Positions 55,118 to 64,000 of a stretch of DNA of 64,000 bases are shown piece by piece. The stretch spans positions 4,725,001 through 4,789,000 of the forward strand of contig NC_072800.1 in the NCBI RefSeq assembly GCF_028583425.1, given 5' to 3'. A program made the translations under genes and the position numbers. Source of the stretch: Eublepharis macularius. Taxonomy: Eukaryota; Chordata; Lepidosauria; Squamata; Eublepharidae. Each line of letters begins with the position of its first letter. The first letter of the stretch is position 1. Below the pieces are notes generated by a model, which was not told where the DNA came from, made no database searches, and was given only the letters and a program-made list of their open reading frames with translations.

Positions 55118-58100
55118 TCATAGACTTCCAAGTTTATGCTATTAAGAGTGGGGAATCAACTGGAAGTCATCAGCTTTGCTGTATTGGCGCTATCCCCTTC
55201 CTTCTGGGAAGGCACTAAGCTCTACCTTGCACTTTGCATTCCGGTGGTCATTTACTCAATACGTGAAATGTGCAGGCGGCCTCCCCACCCCTTACCTTCC
55301 CGCCTCGGTAATCATCAGTGCCGATCTCATGGAAGCACTTTCAGAGCTCTGCGCCCGGCAGGTCCACCTGAAGTACTTGCAGGGCAAGCAGAGGAGAAGC
55401 AGAGGAGAAGCGGGCTCTCTTTGCAGCAGCTGCCTGCGGGACGGAGTGAGAGGAAGACTGCGCGTCACGCCATAACCCCCAGGAGCCCAAGCCCAGGCCA
55501 GATGAAGGAGGCGAAGCTCCGGGCTTGCAGAGCAATTAGAGGCGCCTGCTGGGGTGGTGGCGGCGGAGCCCTTCCCCTCCCCCTCCACATGTACGTGCCT
55601 TCTGCGCCTTTCCACCTTTTCCTGCACCTCGAGCTCTTCTCGCCCCAGTGTCACCAGAGACAGCTAAAACACAAGCAGGTGATCCAGGCACGCATGTCCC
55701 CATCCTTGCCTGCGTGGGCCGCCCCTTCTGTAGCGCCTCTTTGGCGCCACCTGGGTCATGTGACCACCCTGACTCTCCCCAACATCAAGCTTTGCCAGCG
55801 AATATCCCTCTGTTTTGTTGTGTGTTTTTCATTGTATTCTTCCTAGTTAATAACAAAAACAGTACCAAGAAACAGTTGTGCCTTTCTAGCTATTCCATTG
55901 TTTGTCTATTTAGTAGTGGTAAAACCCCATTATTGTACTTGAGTGTCAAGTCTTTAATTCTCCATAATTAGAATAACGTAAAGTCCTTCTGCTTCTCTTC
56001 CCCTCCCCATCTCATTCCGCTCTCCTCACATTTGGATTGCAGCATTGGTCAGAGGGACTCACAGGACCACAATATATATAGAAATAGACCGTAGTTTATA
56101 CGCTAACCTTTTGGGCATGGCCTGCACTCTAGACATATTTAGAGGGGCATCTTTTACGGCTGGAGGATAGACTTGTATAGGTAACAACTCTACTGGTCTC
56201 ACAACCTATCCTACCAGTGGCCAACTAATTACAGCTCCACCAAAGCCAATTACCCAGACCCATGTGCACAGTGTAAGGTAGGTGAAAAACACCTCTCCCC
56301 GTAAGCCAGTTAGGGAAAGGAGAAAAAATTCCTACCTGACCCTCATAAACAGTGACCGTTGAAACCTGCACTGCTACAGGGCAGGTGGGTGGGCTGAGCA
56401 CAAGGAGCTGGCTGAAAGCCTGAGGGCTGGAGCTGCCTCATAAGATGCCCAGCTCTGCCCCCAGGCAAATGCCCGGATGCCCAAGAAGGAGGGCAATTCT
56501 GCTTTTTCCTTCCGGGGCAGCAAATGTGGCCCCTGGCCCAAATGGTCTTTACCTTCTGGCCAGGAGGATCCAAATTGACTTGTGAACTACTCCATACTTT
56601 CCTTTGATGTTCTTGCTATCATGTAAATATATTTCATTTTGAAAGACCAGTCGGATGTTTATTAATCCATTGACTACTTTAGTCAGTAGCCTGATTAAAT
56701 CTCCATTTAAGTAACATCATAGGGTGTGGTCAAAATTAACAGTGCCATCCTAAATAGTTTCATGTAACTGTGCTTGGGATTGCACTATCAACGTGGAGGA
56801 TTCTAGTGGATTTCTTCATTCACTCCTCATATTTATATCACAATCCAAGCCAAGTAGCGGATCTCTCCACCACATAGCCTCAACCAATGTGGGTATGATC
56901 TCAAGAAACATAGTAGTGTAAGAAATGCAAGATCGAGTCCTGCATCCTGTTAATCGGGCTCCAGAGGCTGTCAAGCAAGACACCTGCAAGTCATGAAGAC
57001 ATCAGTGCCTCCCCATCTGAATTTGTCTACTGCTTTGACAAAATCCTCAAAGCTAGTCACTGTCAACACATCTTATATTCATGTATTCCACAAAGCCATG
57101 CTTTGATGCAAAAAGTTTGCTCATTCATAGATCTGAGAAGAAATTAAATTCTATCCTAATTTTCTTATACGTAATCAAATTTCACAGTGCATGGAACATT
57201 GTGGAGTTACCCTATGAGGATCTGAGTAAGTTCTGACAGCATTTGAGGCCGTCTTTTTCCAACTGCACAGTGGAACTGGAAGAAATCACTAATTCCGTTT
57301 AAAAAAATACTAAGGTTTTCCTCCAGCTTGTTTTAAACAGTCGATTTGCATCTTTGCATAAATCCCCTTGCTGGAATCACACCTCTGCCAATATCCTTGG
57401 CTTGCAGGAAAGGGTGGGGGGACTCAATAGGACTTCCATAGTGTGACCAATATTCCATTTACATCTTAACAGCAAATGATAATCCTGGAGGGATTTGCAT
57501 GCCCTTTTCTTGGCAAGTCATCAAAATTGCAACTGTTCTCAAGGAGCCACTCAAAAAGCTATTCGGGAAGTGATTTATATGTACCTAAGAGCAATCACAT
57601 CTCTCCCCTGAAAAAAAAACAACCCTAAAATGAAGCTCCACCCTCTGTTTTTATGAGCCATTTTAAAGACACTGGTAAAATGTATGGCGGGGGGGATTTT
57701 CACAGGGAAATAAATGAAAAAAACTCTGAATAATCGGCATCCTTAGATCCCCCAACTTTCAAGCCTTTAGCCACAGAAGTTAAAGCTCTGCAACTGAAGT
57801 CTCATCTTTCATTCAGTGGATGAAAATGATCTTCAGTTTGGGCAGTAAAAAGAAGAGCAAAAGATTTTGAAAGCAGCTGTAAATTGATGTCCTTTCTAGG
57901 CAGTCAGTAAAACTGCAATTGCAGCAGTAGGTATAACATATCCATTACAAAGGAGAGAGAGCAGCCAACAATAGCACAGTAAATTAAATGTGACCCTGTT
58001 TCTAATTATGATGTACATAATATATTTGGTGCCTGGCCTGTAATGGAAGCAGGAAGGAAAGGGCTTCATGAACGAGCATGGGAAGGAATGCAGCTCTGGG

Positions 58101-58907
58101 GGACAGCAGTACTGAACTGCAACCTGCTGTCGCAGCCCGTTTGTGATCAGCACTAGCAAGAGTGACAGTGTTTTTTGCACCAAGCAACGGTCTTCTGTGC
58201 CAGCATATTACAAGCTTTTTGGCAGAAGATATTTGAATCCCTTGTGGTTTGATCTGAGTCAGAGACATTTCAGCGCACAGCTTATACTCAGCTACTGGGA
58301 ATCAAGAAAGGACAACTTTTTCTGGACAAGTGCATAAACTCTTTTTCTTGCGCTAGCCCCCTCTAAATACACACACAGACAGTCCAGTTCCTGTAATGAA
58401 GTCCCAAAAAAATTCAGTTCTGATCTGTCTATGAAAAAAATCTGCTGTACTTATAAGAGAACCAGGAATAATTGGGTAGACATCACATAGTCTGGGCCAG
58501 ATTTTCTAGATGACATCTTTCGAAATGGCTGCTGCCAAATTTAACTATGTCTATTTTGGCTTCTGGAACATTTTCAGATGCCATTCGGGTGGCTAAAGAG
58601 ATGTTTTTGGGGTCAAGAAATTGAATTATATGCTTCTTAAATTCATAAGATATTAGATTTTATGTTATGCAGATTTCATGTTATGTATTAAATCAAATTT
58701 GTTATAAATATTAAACATAACTCTGCAAAAGATTTATTATTACAATGAAATAGCAACATACACAACATGAAGAATTTTGCCACTGTTACTCAAGCAAAAG
58801 CATACATTTGGTATATGGAAACTTTTTTACACATAAATTATCAGAGTGGAATGAACACAAGTGTGATAATTGTTACTCCTCTTCATGTCTTCAGCTATAA
58901 TCCTTAC
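55118..58907. other. No recognised gene; GC-rich block at about 55260-55780 and a small repeat at 56741-56786
   Basis: The 55.26-55.78 kb block is clearly GC-richer than its surroundings, with many CpG. Open frames occur on both strands there, including 236 codons at 55136-55846, but none has a recognisable domain. A TGCAATCCTA-family fragment (AGTGCCATCCTAA ... TTGGGATTGCACT) lies at 56741-56786. The rest is unassigned. Confidence 0.35.
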
Positions 58908-59342
58908 ATAGTTGTTGTGGATTTTCCGGGCTGTATAGCCGTGGTCTTGGCATTGTAGTTCCTGACGTTTCGCCAGCAGCTGTGGCTGGCATCTTCAGAG
59001 GTGTAGCACCAAAAGACAGAGATCTCTCAGTGTCACAGTGTGGAAAAGGTGTTGGCAGGTCATTTATATCTACTCAGGAGGGGTGGGGTTGGGCTGAGTC
59101 ATCCTGTAAGAGTTTCCCAGGGTGTGGAATGCTACTGGAGGGAGGCTTCACTGTATCCTGAGGAGGTTCTTTTGCATATGGATTGGTGCTTGATATGCTA
59201 ATCTTCTCTGCAGGGCTATTGTGGGATGTGGAGTATTTCGTTAGCCTGGTGTTTTGCAGGGCTGGAAACCATGCTCTATTCATTCTTAAAGTCTCTTCTT
59301 TCCTATTGAAATTGTGTTTATGCTTATGAATTTCAATGGCTA
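58908..59342 (-). mobile_element. Penelope-like element, 3' end
   Basis: The minus strand from 59341 encodes AIEIHKHKHNFNRKEE and continues MNRAWFPAL. This matches the conserved C-terminus of the GIY-YIG endonuclease domain of Penelope-like elements. The coding tail ends near 59074, followed by about 165 bp of 3' sequence containing a hammerhead-like motif. The copy is 5'-truncated at about 59342. Confidence 0.75.
58955..59003 (-). ncRNA. Hammerhead-ribozyme-like motif of the Penelope-like element
   Basis: The minus strand reads CCT-CTGAAGA-T, a 6-bp stem GCCAGC/GCTGGC with a 7-base loop, then GAAAC and GTC-AGG. CUGANGA and GAAA are the hammerhead core. CCU/AGG can form a short stem I, and GUC would be the cleavage triplet (ending at 58964). 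Penelope-like elements are known to carry minimal hammerheads with very short stem III. Confidence 0.6.
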
Positions 59343-59598
59343 TGTATTAACGCGCACTTTCAATGATTCAATGATTAAACGCTGTCAGTTAGTCCCCTTA
59401 AGCATTCAGGTAGCCAGAACAACGGCGGCAAGTCTGATTCTTTCTTTTGTCTGAATTTTTGGGGCAGGTCACGTGGAGCATCAAGCCATACACTGTCCCT
59501 AAAATGCATGTGTTCTAAAAATGTTACTCTTCCAAGTACCCACTAGAGGTCTTCTGATCTCCTGGAACCAGGAGGAAATGGGGCTTGTGAGTCTTTAC

Positions 59599-60138
59599 TA
59601 GAGATGGGCACGAACAGCAATACGAACAAAAAAAAGGCACGAACAGCCCAATCTGCTGTTCATGAACAAGCTGTTCATGAGGCCCCATTCTAAATGAACA
59701 GGTGGTCGTTGCAAGCCTCGTTCCTTGCATTCATCAGCCATTTGTCAAGCCAGACAGTCTGGCACCTGCAATCAATTCCCTTAGCAACATAGGCAGGGAT
59801 TGTCTGAACTCTGTCTGAACTCCTGCTGTTGCCCTGGAAACCCCAATCTAAGCCCAATTTAACTTGATAGGCAGGTCTTCCTTTCAAGTGTGGAGCTCCA
59901 AATTTGGTACCTTTCCTGGTGCCTGCTCAGATCAGGATTCTAGGAGTGGTGGGGTAGGGATCTTGACCAAACTTGGATGATGGCTGGAGGAGAGCCTGCT
60001 GACCCCCATGAACAGCCAACCATGAACATGTTCGTGAACAGGGTCATGTTTGTGGTTGTTTGTGAGTCCCTGTTTGTGGATGGCAATGAACAACAAACAT
60101 CATGTTCAGGTTGCTTTTTCTGTTTGTGCTCATCTCTA
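59599..60138. mobile_element. hAT-type miniature element, 540 bp, 8-bp duplication
   Basis: Ends TAGAGATGGGCACGAACA and TGTTTGTGCTCATCTCTA. GTCTTTAC flanks exactly at 59591-59598 and 60139-60146. The interior matches 40106-40803 (subfamily B). Confidence 0.9.
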
Positions 60139-60379
60139 GTCTTTACCTTTAGAGAGATAAATTGCATCACCCAATACTGGCTGCAAATCACATTTATCTT
60201 AAAGGGACAGCCAGGGCTACCAGTTTGGGTTACAGAATGATAATTCTTCCATGTACTGTAGCACTACCAACCCCCTGGAGAAAAAAATGTTCTGGCCCTT
60301 TAATAGAGGCTAAATGTGTGGTAATGGGAAGCAGAAACTTCTTTTGCCATGGAGGTAAATAACATCATCTGATAATGAA

Positions 60380-62113
60380 CTAGCTTCAGTTACACTCCAA
60401 CTCTGATGCAGGACAGAGAAAAAGCAGACAGGCTTAATGACTTTTTTGCCTCTGTTTTCTCCCTGAAGAACTCAGGCACATCTCGAGATAGTAGAAAAAG
60501 TGGCAGGACACCTGAGTGGCTAATTGACATTGACAGAGAGGTAGTGGAGAGGCACCTGGCTGCACTGGATGAATACAAATCCCCTGGGCCGGATGGGGTG
60601 CACCCAAGAGTGCTGAAAGAACTTTCCAGAGAACTTGCAGAACCCCTGTCCATCATCTTCAAGGCCTCCTGGAGGACTGGGGATGTGCCACAAGATTGGA
60701 GAAGAACAAATGTTATCCCAATCTTTAAGAAAGGGAGGAAGGATGACCCGGGAAACTACAGGCCGGTCAGTCTGACTTCTGTTGCTGGGAAGATATTAGA
60801 GCAGATTTTAAAGGGATCAATCTGTAAGCATCTGAAGGACCACTCAGTGATCCGGGGAAGTCAGCATGGTTTTGTTCCTAACAGATCTTGCCAGACCAAC
60901 CTGGTTTCCTTCTTTGATTGAGTGACCAGCTTACTGGATCGGGGGAACTCTGTTGATGTGATTTATCTGGATTTCAGTAAAGCTTTTGATAAGGTCCCCC
61001 ATGACATTCTGATGGGTAAACTGGAAGACTGTGGAGTGGACCATACGACAGTTTGGTGGATAGGGAACTGGTTGGAGGACCGCACTCAAAGAGTGGTGGT
61101 CAACGGCGTTTCATCAGATTGGAGGGAGGTGTCCAGTGGGGTGCCGCAGGGCTTGGTTTTGAGCCCGGTACTTTTCAATTTTTTTATCAATGATCTGCAT
61201 GAATGAGTGGAAGGGCTGCTCATTAAATTTGCTGATGATACCAAATTGGGAGGGGTAGCAAACACCCAAGAAGATAGAGTTAAAATTCAATAAGACCTGA
61301 ATACTCTGGAGAAGTGGGCAGCTGTGAATAGGATGCAATTCAACAAAGACAAGTGCACAGTATTACATCTGGGCCACAAAAATGGGAAGCACAAATACTG
61401 GATGGGGGATACACTTCTGGGCAGTAGTATATGCGAAAGGGATCTTGGGGTAAGAGTGGACTGTAAACTGAATATGAGCAGTCAGTGTGATGCGGTGGCA
61501 AAAAAGGCTAATTCAATCTTGGGTTGTATCAAAGGGGCCATAGCATCGAAATCGCAGGAGGTCATAGCCCCTCTCTATACTGCCTTTGTCAGGCCACACC
61601 TGGAGTATTGTGTGCAGTTCTGGAGGCCTCACTTCAAAAAGGATGTGGACAAAATCGAGAAGGTGCAGAGGAGAACGACAAGAATGAACAGGGGTCTGGA
61701 GACTGAGCCCTACGAGGAAAAGCTGAGGGCCTTGGGAATGTTTAGTTTGGAGAAGAGGAGGTTGAGGGGGGACATGATTGCTCTCTTTCAATATTTTAAA
61801 GGCTGTCATTTGGAGGAGGGCAAAGAGCTGTTCCAGTTGGCAGCAGAGGGTAGGACGCGAAGCAATGGGCTAAAACTACATGCACAAAGGTACCGGCTGG
61901 ATATAGGAAAAACTTTTTATGGTCAGAGTAGTTCAAAAGTGGAATCAGCTGCCTAGGGAGGTGGTGAGCTCCCCCTCACTGGCAGTTTTCAAGAAGAGGC
62001 TGGAGGAATACTTGTCAGAGATGCTTTAGGCTGATCCTGCACTGGGCAGAGGGTTGGACTAGATGGTCTGTATGGCCCCTTCCAACTCTATGATTCTATG
62101 ATTCTATGATTCT
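60380..62113 (+). mobile_element. 5'-truncated CR1 LINE
   Basis: Begins within ORF2 and ends with 'gattctatgattctatgatt', the CR1 tail. It is highly similar to 51780-53070 and so from the same young subfamily. Confidence 0.9.
60406..61956 (+). pseudogene. CR1 ORF2 reverse transcriptase, decayed
   Basis: Contains the RT start (DEYKSPGPDGVHPRVLKEL), palm motifs ([38 protein letters not shown]) and the C-terminal block [20 protein letters not shown]. Stops are visible at 60919-60921 and 61204-61206, and a frame change precedes 61324. The endonuclease is missing because of 5' truncation. Confidence 0.88.
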
Positions 62114-62857
62114 CCCCAAAGCAGCTTACAGCATTCTCCTTTCCTCTATTTTTATGCTCACGCCAACCTTGTGACGTAGGTGAGGCCAAACATGTGTACA
62201 TAACATTGCATTAAGCTACTGTTAAAGGGACAGGATTTCTTTTTTTTCTCCTGGCAGCTGGCACTCCTATCATGGGCCACATGTCTCCCATGGATCCGTG
62301 CTGCATGGTCCTGATGCCCAATGATCAGTTGAGGTCAGTGTTCTAACTCCTCCACCCCTGGTTCCCGCCCTCTCATGGAGATCACCTGGGCCAATCACAG
62401 TCTTTTGGTTTAAGCGACCTGGCAGGATTGCTGTGGAGATAAAACAATGGAGGCAAAAAGCACGCTGGCTGGCCTGAACCCTGCTGTTGAAGACAAAGGG
62501 CTGCTTAACTGCCTTCTCTCCTACTCCCCACCCACATCTATTCTGAAATGGTTCTCAGGGCCTTTATAGGCTATTACAAGCTCAGTGACCACTCAAAACA
62601 GGTTTGAAGGGGACTGATTGCTTTGGACAAATGAGCCAGACTTTGACCTGTCCGTCATAGTGGAGGAGAAGAACTTATTTATTGAATTGGTAGACTTGTA
62701 TGCTACCATTTCAGATTGCAGGAGGGAACTCAAGATGACGGAGAGATCTTCCATGTACCATTATTCTCTGCCCACAGAAAGCTAGCATGTCTTTGAAAAG
62801 ATAGAGCTCCATGCCATCTCATGTTTTGTATGCAGCAGCATTTGTGCCGATGGAAAT
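62114..62857. other. No gene; SINE/L2 fragment at 62114-62190
   Basis: 'ccaaagcagcttacagcatt' and 'caaccttgtgacgtaggtga' belong to a common L2/SINE tail region. The rest is unassigned. Confidence 0.4.
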
Positions 62858-62947
62858 AACAACAACAACAACATTATTCAATTTATATACCGCCCTTCAG
62901 GACAACTTAATGCCCACTCAGAACAGTTTACAAAGTATGTCATTATT
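62858..62947 (-). repeat. L2/SINE tail, interrupted by an LTR element
   Basis: AAC repeats then 'caatttatataccgcccttc' are the reverse complement of the tail seen at 596-694. The repeat stops where the LTR begins. Confidence 0.65.
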
Positions 62948-63364
62948 TGTCAGGATCTGTTTGAAAGGAAGCAACCTGCATAACACCATGTTTAATTCTG
63001 TAGTTGTTTAGTCTTCTTTTCCCTCTAGGCCCCACCACCTGTGAGGAGCCGATTCCATGGGAGAGGATACTGTCTTATCTTTTCTTCGAGTCGATTCGAC
63101 CTTGGCTAGTGTTCCCACAGAGAACTCTCCTGCTATGTGAACTCTGGGGGGAGGCTGGGCTCTGAGAGTGTGAAATGTAACAACTTTAGTTCTGTACCTC
63201 ATTCCTAACAATGCCTTGTTCAGCCAGGATCTCAAATCCTGGAATATGGACGTCTGGGCCTGAATGCTGTCTTTCAAAATAAAACCTTTTGAAATCAAAA
63301 GACCTTGTCTTCTTGCAGAAGGGAGTAAGACAGACGCTCGTGTCTGGAATGCCATAGTCTGACA
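62948..63364 (+). repeat. 5' LTR of the partial gypsy-type element (417 bp)
   Basis: Starts TGTCAGGATCTG and ends GTCTGACA, giving TGTCAG/CTGACA inverted ends as in the 424-bp LTR at 50176-50599. AATAAA lies near 63279. The left boundary is inferred; an alternative TG at 63040 is possible. Confidence 0.6.
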
Positions 63365-63411
63365 TTTTGTTAGGAATCCTTCTTTGAAGTCTCCAACACC
63401 TCACCCAGGGA

Positions 63412-64000
63412 GGATGGATACCAAGGACGCCTTGATTGATCTAATTGACCCTGGCACGGAGGATGGGGGACTTCCTGATTCGACACCGTTGGTACCCGAC
63501 AATGGATCTGAGACGGTCCCTGGTCCAGGAGTTGTACCTACCGACGTCGTCTTCACCGTTCCTATCGGAGTAGCGGCACCTGTTCCCAACAGCCGGACGG
63601 AACCCGTGCCCGGCAGAGGGGTGGAACAGGCCGACCCAGCCATAGCTGGCGCACGGCCAAAGGTGCGCGGAGATACTGGGGAGAACCATTTAATTTTGCT
63701 GCTGACACTGCGGCAGTGGGGCTCCCGGCCTTGAGAGGCAAGGGAGAGGCGAGCGGGCACCATGTTTTCCCGGTCGATGATCGATGTGAGACAGAGCAGG
63801 AAGGCCCCAGCATCGTGTGGGATCTAACGAGGGCAGCCTGCACTCCGGATGAAACACGGGCCAGCACCCAACCCTGGTATAAGTGGGATGTAGATGCAGG
63901 CCGCCTGGAAGAGTGGGATCCCCGAGGTGGGACCGAAGATATCCAAGATTGGGAAACTACCTGCCATGAGCTCATGAGCTGGGATTATACGGACGTGAAC
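63412..64000 (+). pseudogene. Gypsy-type gag, partial, frameshifted
   Basis: ATG at 63412 opens MDTKDALIDLIDPGTEDGG, a proline- and acid-rich start similar in style to the gag at 50151. This frame ends at a stop at 63732-63734. A different frame, open from about 63690 (FNFAADTAAVGLPALRG) to the window end, looks like the continuation, implying a one-base shift near 63690. No zinc knuckle is reached. Confidence 0.5.

Larger units (their letters stand above)
62948..64000 (+). mobile_element. Ty3/gypsy-type element, 5' end, cut by window edge
   Basis: The 5' LTR (62948-63364) is followed by TTTTGTTAGG and a gag-like frame, as in the minus-strand gypsy element at 50176-50151. The remainder lies beyond the window. 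Confidence 0.65.

Noticed and set aside
55136-55846. A 236-codon protein gene
   Set aside because: GC-rich, open on both strands, no recognisable domain or splice context.

Overview
The window is vertebrate nuclear DNA from a gene-poor, repeat-dense region, most likely of a squamate reptile. The evidence is repeat content: a 5S-rRNA-derived SINE of the type known from squamates, several tRNA-derived SINEs, CR1 and L2 LINEs, a Penelope-like element, hAT-type miniature transposons, a chromodomain Ty3/gypsy element and retroviral LTRs. No intron-containing host gene was recognised. The only host-derived coding sequence is an intact, intronless 310-codon ST13/Hip-like retrocopy at 1898-2830.

Left part (1-13 kb): an L2 fragment, the ST13-like retrocopy, small hairpin elements, an imperfect foldback repeat near 3.7-4.1 kb, two minus-strand solo LTRs with target duplications (4251-4763 and 5582-6356), an old CR1 copy (8.3-9.8 kb) and a hAT miniature element with an 8-bp duplication (11641-12047).

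Centre (13236-28737): a complete 15.5-kb endogenous retrovirus inserted into a 5S-derived SINE. Its two 1393-bp LTRs differ at only two positions that I could see. It is flanked by the 4-bp duplication CTCT, and gag, pol and env are all open. Gag and pol share one frame and are separated by a single UAG. Gag has a long coiled coil, a glycine/arginine-rich tail with no CCHC zinc knuckle, and a PSAP motif. Env has a furin-type site, but its transmembrane subunit is about 445 residues with a cysteine-rich domain and no CX6CC motif, unlike ordinary gammaretroviral Env. The element also carries two unexplained repeat tracts: about 15 degenerate GCTTGGGAG units in the 5' leader, and about 20 ATGAATT copies between env and the 3' LTR. 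This is the most interesting object in the window.

Right part (28.7-64 kb): an inverted repeat and a 204-bp palindromic MITE near 30-31 kb, a perfect 99-bp tandem duplication, a 52-bp minisatellite (32.9-33.6 kb), and a tRNA-derived SINE split by a DNA transposon (35.3-36.2 kb). Further SINEs, hAT miniature elements and a 982-bp solo LTR with 4-bp duplication (40976-41957) follow. A minus-strand chromodomain Ty3/gypsy element (44853-50599) has broken reading frames and a truncated 3' LTR. A CR1 copy with a duplicated 5'UTR and internal deletions lies at 50.75-53.07 kb. Beyond it are a Penelope-like 3' end containing a hammerhead-ribozyme-like motif (58908-59342), a 5'-truncated CR1 (60.4-62.1 kb) and the 5' end of a second gypsy-type element running off the window (62948-64000).

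The genes do not form a host pathway. The window is best read as layers of transposable elements, with the retrovirus among the youngest. All family names rest on motif recognition by eye; no alignment or database search was possible.
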